A stretch of 64,000 nucleotides of DNA from Mesosutterella porci (GTDB lineage: Bacteria > Pseudomonadota > Gammaproteobacteria > Burkholderiales > Burkholderiaceae_F): assembly GCF_022134585.1 (NCBI RefSeq), contig NZ_JAKNCT010000005.1, forward strand, positions 112,818 through 176,817, given 5' to 3'. The translations under genes and the position numbers were made by a program. The notes under the pieces are model-generated. The model saw nothing but the letters and a program-made list of their open reading frames with translations, had not been told where the DNA came from and ran no database searches. How positions within the stretch are numbered: the stretch's first letter is position 1; each line of letters begins with the position of its first letter. Positions 1-10,077 of the stretch are shown piece by piece.

Positions 1-848
1 TCGGCGTCCGAGTGCCCCGCGAGCCCTTTTTCAAAGGGGATCTCAACCCCGCCCAGGATCAGCCTGCGGCCCGCTTCAAGCCTGTGGATGTCCCAGCCCT
101 GTCCCACTCGCAAATCCATCTTCTCCTCTCCTTCGCGGGCGATGAGCCTCGCGATCCGCGCGTCGCCGGGCAGCGTCACCTTGAAATTGCAGAGGCTGCC
201 GGACACGACGCGCACCTCGCCGCCCGAGCGCTCGATCGCCGAAGACTCATCGGTCACGCCCGAAAGGTCTCCTGAGAGCGCGGCCGCGAGCTCCCCGGCC
301 CGGAACACCTGCGGCGTGGCGGCCCGGAAGAGCTCACTGCGGTCGAGCGTCTCCAGCACCCGCCCCGAGCGGTCAACGCGCTTGACGGTGTCGGTCATGG
401 GAAGGGCGAGAATCGCCCCGCTGCCGCCCCCCGAGCGCGCCGCAGCCAGCAGCCGCTCGAGGTCTTCGCGCGGCACGAAGGGCCGCGCCGCGTCGTGCAC
501 CATCACCCAGTCGTCAGGCCGCGCCGCGGGACGCGCCTCCCGCAGCAACCACTCGAGCCCCCCGCGGACCGTCTCCGCGCGGCTCGCGCCGCCCCTTCTC
601 ACCACCCGGGCGGAGGCGGGCAGCCTGAGGCCGCCGATCCAAGGATCGTCCGGGGAGACCACCACGGCGATGCACGAGAGCTCCTTCAGGGCCGACAGTG
701 CCTCGAGCGTCGCCTCGAGCATCGTGCGCCCCGCGAGATCCATGTACTGCTTGGGCCGTCCGAGCCCCATGCGGGAGCCGACCCCGGCCGCAGGAACAAG
801 GGCGAAAACTCTGGGGGACGCCCCCTCGGCTGGTTTGGTCTGCCTCAT
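1..848 (-). CDS. ispDF: IspDF: fused MEP cytidylyltransferase / MEcPP synthase (3' truncated by window edge)
   Basis: Two consecutive steps of the MEP isoprenoid pathway in one reading frame. Residues ~15-26 carry the IspD nucleotide-binding loop ([12 protein letters not shown]), followed by MVHDAARPF near residue 110. With no stop codon the frame runs on past residue 244 (internal Met at 119) into an IspF N-terminus: GWDIH supplies the Asp and His metal ligands, then LILGGVEIP and GHSDAD. Only the first ~40 IspF residues are in the window. The start is the ATG at 848; no upstream start keeps the IspD fold intact. It is divergent from mfd. Separate, adjacent ispD and ispF genes are usual in beta- and gammaproteobacteria; fusions are known mainly from alpha- and epsilonproteobacteria. 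The cytosolic enzyme assignment is secure; the fusion is read directly. Confidence 0.93.
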   Translation of the reverse strand, partial: MRQTKPAEGASPRVFALVPAAGVGSRMGLGRPKQYMDLAGRTMLEATLEALSALKELSCIAVVVSPDDPWIGGLRLPASARVVRRGGASRAETVRGGLEWLLREARPAARPDDWVMVHDAARPFVPREDLERLLAAARSGGGSGAILALPMTDTVKRVDRSGRVLETLDRSELFRAATPQVFRAGELAAALSGDLSGVTDESSAIERSGGEVRVVSGSLCNFKVTLPGDARIARLIAREGEEKMDLRVGQGWDIHRLEAGRRLILGGVEIPFEKGLAGHSDA

Positions 849-1046
849 CGGCCCTCCGCTTTGAAAAAGTGGTCTTCCTCGGAAAGAAACGCTGGGCCGG
901 ACCCGCTGCGGGCCCGGCCGCGCTACTGAATATAATCGGAATGGCGGCGGCCTGGAAAGCGGGCCGCCCTCTTTCTTCCGGCAGGAGCCGCCTTCCCCGG
1001 CCAAGGGGCGCAGGGCGGCCGCCATACAGCGCACTGGCAATCATCC

Positions 1047-4000
1047 ATGACCTTCGAAGGCCTGCTCTCTGAAAAGCTCTTTGAACCCCATGCGGGGACG
1101 AACCGGCGGCTCACCGCCGCCCCGGGCGTAAGCGACGCCCTGGCGGCCGCGCTCGCGGCGCGCGAGTGCGCGCAGCACGCGGCCCCCCTTATCGTGCTCT
1201 GCGCGGACGCCTCGGATCCGGACCGCCTCGCCGAGGAGATCTCCTGGTACGAGCCGCAGCTGTCCGTGCGCGTCTTCCCCGACTGGGAAACGCTGCCCTA
1301 CGACATGATCTCGCCGCACGAGGACCTCGTCTCCGAACGGCTCGAGACGCTCTTTCGGCTCGCCTCCCGGGTGCCGGGGCGGCGGGCCGCCTCCCGCGGC
1401 GGCATCGACGTACTGCTCGTCTCGGCGACCACGGCGAGCCTGAGGCTGCCGCCCCCCGCCTTCGTCTCGGCGACCACTTTTTTCTTCAGCCGCGGCGACG
1501 TCATCTCCACCACGGACTTCAAGCGCCGGCTCGTCATGGCCGGATACTCGGCCGTGAGCCAGGTGATGGCTCCGGGCGAGTTCTGCGTGCGCGGGGAAAT
1601 CATCGACATCTACCCGATGGGCGCCCCCTCGCCCTACCGCATCGGGCTCTTCGACGACGAGATCGAGACGCTGCGGACCTTCGACGAGACCACGCAGCGC
1701 ACGACCGGCGACGTGCAGACCGTGCGCATCCTGCCCGGCCGCGAGTTCCCGATGGACGAAGCGGGCACGCAGCTCTTCCGCAAGAACTGGCAGAAGACCT
1801 TCCCGAAGGCCCCCGCCTCGAGCCCGGTCGTGCGCGACATCGCCTCGCACGTCGCCCCCGCGGGAATCGAGTACTACCTGCCGCTTTTCTTCGAGCAGAC
1901 CGCCACGATCTTCGACTACGCGGGCGAAGACGCGAAGTTCCTTCTCGCCGGCCCTGTGAGCGACACCCTCGAGCGGTTCATGTCGGAGACCCGGCAGCGC
2001 TACGTTTTTCTCTCGCACGACGCCGAGCGGCCGGCGCTGCCGCCCGAGGCGCTCTATCTCACCTCCGAGGAGTTCTTCAAAACGCTCGGGCCCCTGCCGC
2101 ACTGGAAGCTCGAGACCGGGTCCGAATCGCCCCTGCCGCCGCTTGCCGTCGACCGCCGAGCGAAGGATCCCCTCGCGGGCTTCAGGAAGTGGCTCGGCTC
2201 GGCGCGCGCGGAAAAGCTGCGGGTTCTGGTCGCCGCAGCCTCTCCCGGGCGCGAGGAGACGGTGCGGGAGCTCTTCCGCGAGCACGGGCTCGAGCCCGAA
2301 CCGTGCGGCTCCTTCGAGGCCTTCGTCGAGGGCGGCCAGGGCTTCGCGATCACCCACGCCCCGCTGTCGCGCGGGCTGCTGCTGCGCGAAGAGCACCTCG
2401 CGCTCGTGACCGAGACAGAGCTGTACCGCGCGGGGCCCCGCCGCCGCAGCCGCCGCCGCGAGCACCGCACGAACATCGACGCGATGATCCGCGATCTCTC
2501 GGAGCTGCGCATCGGAGACCCCGTCGTCCACGTCGAGCACGGCATCGGCCGCTACGAGGGCCTTGTCACGCTCGAGACGCAGGAGGGACTATCCGAGTGC
2601 CTGCAGCTCGAGTACGCGCAGGGCGCGAAGCTCTACGTGCCGGTCTCCCAGCTGCACCTCATTTCGCGCTACAGCGGCGCGGACCGCGAGCACGCCCCCC
2701 TGCACAGGCTCGGCCGGGGCGACTGGGAGAAGGCGAAGAAAAAGGCCTCCGAGCAGGTCCGCGACACCGCCGCGGAGCTGCTCAACCTCTACGCCCGGCG
2801 CGCGAGCCGTCCCGGGCTCGTCTTTTCGTGCCCGCAGGAGGACATGGAGCACTTCGCCGAGGGCTTCCCCTTTGAGGAGACCGCCGACCAGCAGGCCGCG
2901 ATCGACGCGGTGATCTCCGACATGACGAGCGGCCGCCCCATGGACCGGCTCGTGTGCGGCGACGTGGGCTTCGGCAAGACCGAGGTCGCGCTGCGCGCGG
3001 CGTTCCTCGCCGTGATGAGCGGCCGGCAGGTGGCGGTGCTCTGCCCGACCACGCTGCTGGCCGAGCAGCACGCCCAGACCTTCCGGGACCGGTTCGCAAG
3101 CTGGCCGGTGACGGTGGTCGAACTGTCGCGCTTCAGGAGCGCGAAGGAGACGGCCGCGGCGCTCAAGGCGCTGGCCGACGGAACCGCCGACATCGTGATC
3201 GGCACCCACAAGCTTCTCTCCGAGAGCGTGAAGTTCGCCTCCCTCGGCCTCGTCGTGGTTGACGAGGAGCACCGCTTCGGCGTGCGGCAGAAGGAAAAGC
3301 TCAAGGAGCTGCGGGCCGAGGTCGACGTGCTCACCCTCACCGCCACCCCGATCCCGAGGACGCTTTCGATGTCGCTCGAGGGCGTGAGGGACTTCTCGGT
3401 GATCGCGACCGCCCCCGAGAAGCGCCTCGCCGTGAAGACCTTCGTGAGGCCCGAGAGCAACGCGCTCATCCGAGAAGCGATCCTGCGCGAGCTCAAGCGC
3501 GGCGGCCAGGTCTACTTCCTGCACAACGAGGTGGAGACGATCCAAAGCCGCTTCGAGCGGCTCTCGGAGCTCGTGCCCGAGGCGCGCATCGCGGTCGCCC
3601 ACGGGCAGATGCCGGAGCGCGAGCTCGAGCACGTGATGCGCGAGTTCTACCAGCAGAAGTACAACGTGCTGCTGTGCACGACCATCATCGAAACCGGCAT
3701 CGACATCCCGACGGCCAACACGATCATCATCCACCGGGCCGACAAGCTGGGGCTCGCGCAGCTGCACCAGCTGCGCGGGCGCGTCGGGCGCAGCCACCAC
3801 CAGGCCTACGCCTACCTGCTCGTGCCGCCCGAGGCCTCGATTACGAAAAACGCCGAGAAGCGGCTCGAGGCCCTGCAGAACCTCGAGGAGCTGGGCAGCG
3901 GCTTTTACCTCGCCATGCACGACCTGGAGATCCGCGGCGCGGGCGAGGTGCTGGGCGAGCGCCAGTCAGGCGAGATTGCGAACGTCGGATTCGACCTCTA

Positions 4001-4505
4001 CAACCAGATGCTTCAGGACGCGGTGCGGTCGCTCCGCAGGGGCGAGACGCCCGACATCGAGCATCCGTTCGCCTCGGTGGCGGAGATCAACCTGCACGCC
4101 CCGGCGCTGCTGCCCTCGGACTACGTGCCCGACGTCGGCCAGAGGCTCTCCTTTTACAAGGCGCTCGCAGCGGCCTCCGACGCGGCAGCCCTCAACGACG
4201 TGGTCGAGGACCTCGCCGACCGCTACGGCGAGCCGCCCGACCCCGCCCGGATGCTGGTCGCGACGCACAGGCTGCGGCTCGTCTGCGAGGGGCTCGGCAT
4301 CAAGAAGATCGACTCCTCGCACGAGGCGACCCTCATCACCGTCTCCGAGCACCCGAAGTTCGAGCCCCTGAAGCTGATCGACCTCATGCAGAGCCGCACC
4401 GACGTGCGCATGGCAGGTCCACAGCGCATTAAGATCACGCAGAGCCTGCCCGAAGCGAAGGACCGCGTCGCGATGCTGCGCGGCTTCCTCGCGAAGCTCG
4501 CCTGA
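1047..4505 (+). CDS. mfd: Mfd transcription-repair coupling factor
   Basis: 1152 aa, the usual Mfd length. It removes RNA polymerase stalled at lesions and recruits UvrA. The N-terminal third is the UvrB-like module. Residues ~480-550 are the CarD-like RNA-polymerase-interaction domain (GDPVVHVEHGIGRYEG). The translocase follows: Walker A GDVGFGKTEVALRAAF near residue 640, DEEH box (VVVDEEHRFG), TATPIPRTL, and TIIETGIDIP with HQLRGRVGRS in the second RecA lobe. The C-terminal ~200 residues are the TRCF domain that gates UvrA binding. ATG at 1047 gives the full N-terminus, though no strong Shine-Dalgarno precedes it. It is followed 36 bp later by serB, probably on the same transcript. Confidence 0.97.
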   Translation: MTFEGLLSEKLFEPHAGTNRRLTAAPGVSDALAAALAARECAQHAAPLIVLCADASDPDRLAEEISWYEPQLSVRVFPDWETLPYDMISPHEDLVSERLETLFRLASRVPGRRAASRGGIDVLLVSATTASLRLPPPAFVSATTFFFSRGDVISTTDFKRRLVMAGYSAVSQVMAPGEFCVRGEIIDIYPMGAPSPYRIGLFDDEIETLRTFDETTQRTTGDVQTVRILPGREFPMDEAGTQLFRKNWQKTFPKAPASSPVVRDIASHVAPAGIEYYLPLFFEQTATIFDYAGEDAKFLLAGPVSDTLERFMSETRQRYVFLSHDAERPALPPEALYLTSEEFFKTLGPLPHWKLETGSESPLPPLAVDRRAKDPLAGFRKWLGSARAEKLRVLVAAASPGREETVRELFREHGLEPEPCGSFEAFVEGGQGFAITHAPLSRGLLLREEHLALVTETELYRAGPRRRSRRREHRTNIDAMIRDLSELRIGDPVVHVEHGIGRYEGLVTLETQEGLSECLQLEYAQGAKLYVPVSQLHLISRYSGADREHAPLHRLGRGDWEKAKKKASEQVRDTAAELLNLYARRASRPGLVFSCPQEDMEHFAEGFPFEETADQQAAIDAVISDMTSGRPMDRLVCGDVGFGKTEVALRAAFLAVMSGRQVAVLCPTTLLAEQHAQTFRDRFASWPVTVVELSRFRSAKETAAALKALADGTADIVIGTHKLLSESVKFASLGLVVVDEEHRFGVRQKEKLKELRAEVDVLTLTATPIPRTLSMSLEGVRDFSVIATAPEKRLAVKTFVRPESNALIREAILRELKRGGQVYFLHNEVETIQSRFERLSELVPEARIAVAHGQMPERELEHVMREFYQQKYNVLLCTTIIETGIDIPTANTIIIHRADKLGLAQLHQLRGRVGRSHHQAYAYLLVPPEASITKNAEKRLEALQNLEELGSGFYLAMHDLEIRGAGEVLGERQSGEIANVGFDLYNQMLQDAVRSLRRGETPDIEHPFASVAEINLHAPALLPSDYVPDVGQRLSFYKALAAASDAAALNDVVEDLADRYGEPPDPARMLVATHRLRLVCEGLGIKKIDSSHEATLITVSEHPKFEPLKLIDLMQSRTDVRMAGPQRIKITQSLPEAKDRVAMLRGFLAKLA

Positions 4506-4541
4506 AAGGGGCCTGGAAAGGAAAAACAAGGAGGACAGCTT

Positions 4542-5444
4542 ATGGACAGAACCTTTGACCTGGTGATTCAGGGCCCGGGCCTTGCGGCCTCGGCCCTGCC
4601 GCAGGCCGCTCTGGAGCTTTCCGCAGAGCGGGTCCCCGCAGGCCCGGGCGCGGTGAGGCTGCGCGCGGTCGACCCCGCGCGGGCCCGTGCTCTCCTGCCC
4701 GGGCTCGACGCCCTGGGGCTGGACGCGGCGGTCGTGCCCGCGGGGCTGCTTCTCACGGACTTTCGCGTCGCCGCGAGCGACTTCGACAGCACGCTCTGCG
4801 CCGAGGAGACGCTCGATCAGGTGGCCCGCCGCGAGGGCTACGGCGAAGAGATCGCGCGCGTCACGGATCGGGCGATGAGGGGCGAGATCCGCAACTATTC
4901 GGAAAGCCTCCGCGAGCGCATCCGCCTCATCGCGGGCTGCCCCGAGCGGGCCTTCACGGACTACGCCTCGGGCCTGCGCTACAACCCCGGCGCCGAGACC
5001 CTGATGGCCGCCTTCCGGGCCTCGGGGCTGCGCCGCTACATCGTCTCGGCGGGCTTCGACCAGATCATGGAGGCCGGGGCGCGGCATTTCGCAGCCGAGG
5101 GCTGGCGCTGCAACCGGCTCGAGGTGAAGGACGGGGTGCTCACCGGGCGGGTCGCCGGGCCGCAGGAGAACGGGGGCGAGATCATCGACGGCGAGGGCAA
5201 GCGCCGGATGGTCGAGCAGCTCTGCCGCGACGCGGGCGCGGAGCCTAAGCAGCTGATCACCCTGGGCGACGGCTGGAATGACGTGCCGATGCTGCGCTTC
5301 GCGGGCCTGGGCGTCGCCTATCACGCAAAGCCCCGCGTGCGCGCTCTTGTCGCCCTGCAGGTGAACCACCTGGGGCTCGACTCCGTCCTCTCCTGGTTCG
5401 AGGACGGCGAGCACTGGCGGCAGGCGGCCCTTGCCGGGGGCTGA
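4542..5444 (+). CDS. serB: SerB phosphoserine phosphatase
   Basis: HAD-superfamily phosphatase for the last step of serine synthesis (phosphoserine to serine). The nucleophile motif is D80-F-D82-STL, followed by the RDExL-like cap segment (RMVEQLCRDAG) and the C-terminal GDGWNDVPML metal-binding loop. The ~75 residues before the catalytic core are a short N-terminal extension as in other proteobacterial SerB proteins. Length 300 aa fits. A strong AAGGAGGA site sits about 6 bases before the ATG. It lies downstream of mfd and ends at a shared bidirectional terminator facing the efflux operon. Confidence 0.95.
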   Translation: MDRTFDLVIQGPGLAASALPQAALELSAERVPAGPGAVRLRAVDPARARALLPGLDALGLDAAVVPAGLLLTDFRVAASDFDSTLCAEETLDQVARREGYGEEIARVTDRAMRGEIRNYSESLRERIRLIAGCPERAFTDYASGLRYNPGAETLMAAFRASGLRRYIVSAGFDQIMEAGARHFAAEGWRCNRLEVKDGVLTGRVAGPQENGGEIIDGEGKRRMVEQLCRDAGAEPKQLITLGDGWNDVPMLRFAGLGVAYHAKPRVRALVALQVNHLGLDSVLSWFEDGEHWRQAALAGG

Positions 5445-5490
5445 AAAAGACCCGCCTGCCTTCAAAGGAGAGGCGGGGGAGGCTTTTTTC
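5445..5490. terminator. Bidirectional intrinsic terminator, serB / efflux operon
   Basis: Stem CCCGCCT (5451-5457) pairs with AGGCGGG (5471-5477). A T-run follows on the plus strand (5484-5489), and an A-run at 5445-5449 gives a T-run on the minus strand. It sits exactly between the convergent ends of serB and the outer-membrane efflux gene, so it can stop transcription from both sides. Confidence 0.8.
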
Positions 5491-6916
5491 AGCGCTCCCT
5501 GGCCTTTCCGAGGCCTTCCCAGCCTCCGCCCAGCGCCTCGATCAGCCGCACGCTGTTCACCAGCGCATCGGCCTTAAGCGAAATCAGGCTCTGCTGACTC
5601 GACAGCCTCGTCGTCTCGGAGGTGTACACGTCGGTGTAGTCGATCATGCCCTCCGCGTACTGGCTCGACTTCACGCGGGCGGTCTCGGCGGCCGCCTGCA
5701 GGCCCCGTTCGCTCTGCTCGATCTCGCGCTCGAGGAGCCTTGCGGCCGCGAGGTAGTCCTCCACGCCCTGGAAGGCCTCGAGCACCGTCTCCCTGTAGGA
5801 GGCCACGCTCTTTTCGTAGTCGGCCTTCGCCTGCCTCACGCGCGAAGAGGTCTTCCCCGCGTCAAAGAGCGGCGCGGCGGCCGAGGCGCCGAGAGACCAG
5901 AGGAAATGGGGGGCGTTCACAAAGTGCGAGAGCCTCGAGCCCGAGTACCCGGTCTCGCCCGTGAGCGTCAGATCCGGGTAATAGCCCGCGATCGCGATCC
6001 CGATCTCCTCGTTGGCGGCGGCCATGCTGCGCTCGGCCGAGGCGATGTCGGGCCGGCGCTCGAGCAGCCTCGAGGGCACCCCAGCGGGGACGGCGGGCAC
6101 GGCCGGCAGCGCAGAGGCGGAGGCCGGCAGGCTGAACTCCGCCGGGGCCCGGCCGGTCAGTACCGCGATGGCGTGCTCGTACTGAGCGCGCTCGGCCTCG
6201 AGCGAGGCCTTCGATGAGCGGGCCGAATACAGGCTCTGCTCGGCCTGCGTGAGGTCGGACTTCACGACGGCGCCGGAGCGGTATTTGTTCTGCAGCACCC
6301 GCACGTTCGACTCATAGGCACGGATCGTCTCCTCGTAGAGCGCGATGCGCTCATCCAGCGAGCGGAGCGTGAAGTAGTTGCGCGCGAGGCTCGCCTGCGC
6401 AGAAAGCGCGGCGTTGGCCAGATCGGCCTCCGCGGCCTGCGCGAGCGCCTTCTCCTCGGTCACCTGCCGGCGCAGCTTGCCCCACAGGTCGAGCTCCCAG
6501 GACAGGGAGGCGGTGAGCGACACGCTGTTGCCCGTGCGGCCGCTCTGGCGGCTTCTCGACCCGGAGGCGCCGGCGTTCACCGCCGGATAAAGCGAGGCCT
6601 CGTACTCGGAGACCAGGGCCGCAGCCTTCTCGAAGCTCGCGACGTACTGGGCCACTGTCTGGTTTCCGGAGACCACCCGGGCCTCCAGATCATTGAGCAC
6701 CGGGTCGCCGTACATCCTCCACCATTCGCCCTTCAGCTCGGAGTCGGCCGGGCTGGCGCTCTTCCAGCCCTCGGGGGCCGCCTCCTTGAAGGAAGCGGGC
6801 GCCGAGGAGGCGTCAGGGGCCCTGTAGTCCGGACCCACCGCGCAGCCCGCCAGAAGCGAGGCGAGAACTGCGGCGGCCGACCACACGCAGAGGACTTTCT
6901 TGTTGTGTTGCTTCAT
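5489..6916 (-). CDS. NodT/OprM-family outer-membrane efflux lipoprotein
   Basis: Outer-membrane channel of a tripartite RND pump. With the ATG at 6916 the protein is 475 aa and starts MKQHNKK, with a lipoprotein signal ending in LLAGC (Cys25). GPDYRAP follows directly, the usual start of mature NodT-family proteins. Two OEP repeats span ~60-460 and contain long helical stretches (TRLSSQQSLISLKADALV in the second). An in-frame start further upstream at 6958 would overlap the permease gene and spoil the signal peptide; GGAG about 12 bases before 6916 supports the later start. It is the last gene of the operon and ends at the bidirectional terminator. Confidence 0.93.
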   Translation of the reverse strand: MKQHNKKVLCVWSAAAVLASLLAGCAVGPDYRAPDASSAPASFKEAAPEGWKSASPADSELKGEWWRMYGDPVLNDLEARVVSGNQTVAQYVASFEKAAALVSEYEASLYPAVNAGASGSRSRQSGRTGNSVSLTASLSWELDLWGKLRRQVTEEKALAQAAEADLANAALSAQASLARNYFTLRSLDERIALYEETIRAYESNVRVLQNKYRSGAVVKSDLTQAEQSLYSARSSKASLEAERAQYEHAIAVLTGRAPAEFSLPASASALPAVPAVPAGVPSRLLERRPDIASAERSMAAANEEIGIAIAGYYPDLTLTGETGYSGSRLSHFVNAPHFLWSLGASAAAPLFDAGKTSSRVRQAKADYEKSVASYRETVLEAFQGVEDYLAAARLLEREIEQSERGLQAAAETARVKSSQYAEGMIDYTDVYTSETTRLSSQQSLISLKADALVNSVRLIEALGGGWEGLGKARER

Positions 6917-6933
6917 GTCAGTGACTTTCTCCA

Positions 6934-9900
6934 TCACGAGCCCGCGGGCTCTCGCCATGCAAACAGCTTCGAGGCAATGCGATGGCGGACCGCCTTCACC
7001 TTCGAGCCGACCCGGTCGAGGTATACGTAAACGACCGGCGTCGTATAAAGCGTGAGCACCTGGCTCACCACCAGGCCGCCGCAGATCGCGATGCCCAGCG
7101 GCCGGTTGAAGGAACCGTTCGCGCCGGTCTGGATGATGAGCGGGACCGCGCCGAAAAAGGCGGCAAGCGAGGTCATCAGGATCGGCCGAAAGCGCTTGTC
7201 GCAGGCCGTGATGACGGCCTGCTCGGGCGTCATCCCGGAGCGCTGGGCGGCGATCGCGAAGTCCACCATCAGAATGCCGTTTTTCTTCACGATGCCGATC
7301 AGCAGCAGGATGCCCACGAACGCGATCACGGTAAGCGGCGTTCCCGTGGCCATCATGAGCAGCATCGCGCCGATGCCCGCCGAGGGCAGCGTCGAGATGA
7401 TGGTGAGCGGGTGTATCCAGCTCTCGTAGAGGATGCCGAGCAGGATGTAGATCACCACGATCGCGCCCGCGATCAGCACCGGCATCTGCGCGACCAGCTT
7501 GTCGTAGGTCTTGGCGGTGCCCTGCATGCTGCCGTGGATATCATCGGGCAGCCCGATCGAGACCAGCGCGCGGTCAATCGCTTCCTTGGCCTGGCTCAGG
7601 GTCACCCCGTCGGCCAGGTTGAAGGCGATCGTCGTGGTCGCCATCTGCGACTGGTGAGCGACCGACAGGGGCGTGGCCGCATAGGTGATCTTCGCGAAAG
7701 CCGAGACGGGCACGAGCTCTCCCGAGGAGGTCGTGACCCGCAGCCGGCTGAGCACCTGCGGATCCTTCGTCCAGCTGCGATCGAGTCCGATGATGCTGTA
7801 GTACTGGTTGAGCACCTGGTACTGGGTGGCGATCTGGCGCTGCGCGAAGGCGTTGTTCAGGAACGTATCGATGTCCCTCACATCCAGCCCGTAGCGGGCC
7901 GCGGCCTCGCGGTCGATCTCGAGCTTCGCCTCGATGCCGCCCGACTCCTCGTCGGTGTCAACGCTCGTGAGCTCCTTGAGCCCGGCCATCACCGCGTAGA
8001 CCTTCGGGCTCCAGGCCCGCAGCGTCTCCAGGTTGTCGCACTGCAGGCTGTACTGGTAGGTCGCGTTCGCGCTCCTGCCGCCGATGCGGAAGTCCTGCGC
8101 GGCCATCATGAACAGCTGCGCGCCGGGAACGCCCGAACCCTGCCGGGTGAGCCGATTGGCGATTTCCGCGGCCGAGGCGTGGCGCTGCGTCCCCCAGGTC
8201 TTCAGGCGCACGAAGAACATGCCGGTGTTGCGCGAGCCGAAGCCCCCGCCTCCCGTCGAGGAGATCACGTAGCGCACGTCGGGATCCTTTTCGATCCGCG
8301 CGGCCACCTGGCTGAGCACCGGCTCCATCGCGGTGAAGCTCGTCGCCTGGTCGGCGCGCACCGCGCCCATCAGCATGCCGGTGTCCTGGTTGGGGAAGAG
8401 CCCCTTGTCGATCACGATGAAGAGGAAGACGTTGCCCGCGACCGTGAGCAGCAGGATGAAGAGCGTGAGGGCCTTGTGCCGCATCACGCCCCCGAGGCTT
8501 TTCACGTAGCCCGCGTGCAGCTTCTTTAGAAAGCGGCTGAAGCTGTCGAACAGCCGCACGACGGGATTCCGCCTGCCGCTCGCAGGGGCCCGGGCCTGCG
8601 GCCGCCCCAGCAGCCGTCCGCTCAGCATCGGGGTGAGCGTGAGAGAAACGAACATCGAGACCACGAGCGCGGCGGCCAGCGTCACGGCAAATTCCCGGAA
8701 GTAGCGCCCGATCACGCCCGAGAGGAAAAAAAGCGGAATGAAGACTGCAATCAGCGACGAGGTCATCGAAAAGACCGTGAAGCTGATCTCGCGGCTGCCC
8801 ACGAGCGCCCCCTGCATGGGGCTCGCCCCCTCCTCGATGTGCCGGCTGATGTTCTCGAGCACCACGATCGCGTCGTCCACCACGAAGCCCGTGCTCACGA
8901 TGAGAGCCATCATGGACAGGGTGTCGAGCGTGTAGCCGCACAGGTACATGATCCCGAAGGTGCCGATGAGCGAAATGGGCAGGGCCGCCGCGGGAATGAG
9001 CACCGCACGACCGTTCCTGAGAAACAGGTAGACCACGCAGATCACGAGGATCACAGAGAAGATGAGCGTCTTTTCCGTCTCGTAGAGGGAGTCCCGGATG
9101 TTGGTCGAGCGGTCGATGGCGAGCGTGAGCTTCGTGCCCCCGGGCAGCATCGCGTTAAGCGACGGCATCAGGTCCTTGATCGCCTGGATCGTTTCGAGCA
9201 TGTTCGCCCCGGCCTGCCTCGTGACCGAGATCGAAATCGAGGGCACGCCGTTCAGATAGCCCGCCGAATAGATGTCCTGCACCGAGTCGTAGACGTTCGC
9301 CACGTCCTGCAGCCTCACCGGTGCGCCGTTCTTGTAGGCGACGATGATGTCGCGGTAGTCCGAGGCCTGCGTGAGCTGGCCGTTTGCCTCGATCCACCAG
9401 GTGCTCGCGTCTCCCGCGAGGAGCCCGCGCGGCGAGTCCGTGGTCGCCGCCTCGATGGCCGAGCGGACGGTGTCGAGGGCGATCCCCTGGCTCTCCAGCA
9501 TCTTCGGCTTGAGGTCGATGCGGATGGCGGGCAGTGCGCCGCCGCGCAGCGACACCTGGCCCACGCCCTTCACCTGCGCGATGCGCTGCTGCAGCTTCGA
9601 GCTTGCCAGATCGTAGAGCTGGCCGCGGTTGAGCTTGTCGGAGGTGAGCGCGAGCATCACGATCGGGGCGTCGGACGGATTGGCCTTGTGGTACGTCGGC
9701 AGCGTCTTCATGGCCGAGGGCAGCAGCGTGCGGGCCGCGTTGATGGCGGCCTGCACGTCGCGGGCCGCGCCGTCGACGTCGCGCGAAAGGTCGAATTGGA
9801 TCACGAGACGGGTCGAGCCCTGGCTCGAGCTCGAGGTGAGCTCGGTGATGCCGGCGATCTGTCCCATGGCCCTCTCAAGCGGCATCGCCACCGTGGCGGC

Positions 9901-10077
9901 CATGGTCTCAGGGCTCGCGCCGGCCAGCGACGCGCTCACCATGATGGTGGGCGTGTCGACCTGGGGAATCGGTGCGACCGGCAGGAACCGGTAGGCCACG
10001 GCCCCGAGCACCGTGATCGTGAGCGAGATGAGCAGCGTCGCGATCGGCCTCAGGATGAAAAGCCGGGAGAAGTTCAC
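6934..10077 (-). CDS. RND efflux permease, MdtC/MuxC-like
   Basis: Inner-membrane proton-driven HAE1-type RND permease, 1047 aa from a GTG at 10077 that overlaps the stop of the preceding permease (GTGA), a sign of translational coupling. It starts VNFSRLFILRPIATLLIS, the standard first transmembrane helix, then has two large periplasmic loops separated by six-helix bundles. The second bundle carries VVDDAIVVLENI in TM4, which has the conserved Asp-Asp of the proton relay. Pairing with a second, different permease immediately upstream is the MdtB-MdtC arrangement, in which the two form a heterotrimer. Substrate cannot be read from sequence. Confidence 0.93.
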   Translation of the reverse strand: MNFSRLFILRPIATLLISLTITVLGAVAYRFLPVAPIPQVDTPTIMVSASLAGASPETMAATVAMPLERAMGQIAGITELTSSSSQGSTRLVIQFDLSRDVDGAARDVQAAINAARTLLPSAMKTLPTYHKANPSDAPIVMLALTSDKLNRGQLYDLASSKLQQRIAQVKGVGQVSLRGGALPAIRIDLKPKMLESQGIALDTVRSAIEAATTDSPRGLLAGDASTWWIEANGQLTQASDYRDIIVAYKNGAPVRLQDVANVYDSVQDIYSAGYLNGVPSISISVTRQAGANMLETIQAIKDLMPSLNAMLPGGTKLTLAIDRSTNIRDSLYETEKTLIFSVILVICVVYLFLRNGRAVLIPAAALPISLIGTFGIMYLCGYTLDTLSMMALIVSTGFVVDDAIVVLENISRHIEEGASPMQGALVGSREISFTVFSMTSSLIAVFIPLFFLSGVIGRYFREFAVTLAAALVVSMFVSLTLTPMLSGRLLGRPQARAPASGRRNPVVRLFDSFSRFLKKLHAGYVKSLGGVMRHKALTLFILLLTVAGNVFLFIVIDKGLFPNQDTGMLMGAVRADQATSFTAMEPVLSQVAARIEKDPDVRYVISSTGGGGFGSRNTGMFFVRLKTWGTQRHASAAEIANRLTRQGSGVPGAQLFMMAAQDFRIGGRSANATYQYSLQCDNLETLRAWSPKVYAVMAGLKELTSVDTDEESGGIEAKLEIDREAAARYGLDVRDIDTFLNNAFAQRQIATQYQVLNQYYSIIGLDRSWTKDPQVLSRLRVTTSSGELVPVSAFAKITYAATPLSVAHQSQMATTTIAFNLADGVTLSQAKEAIDRALVSIGLPDDIHGSMQGTAKTYDKLVAQMPVLIAGAIVVIYILLGILYESWIHPLTIISTLPSAGIGAMLLMMATGTPLTVIAFVGILLLIGIVKKNGILMVDFAIAAQRSGMTPEQAVITACDKRFRPILMTSLAAFFGAVPLIIQTGANGSFNRPLGIAICGGLVVSQVLTLYTTPVVYVYLDRVGSKVKAVRHRIASKLFAWREPAGS

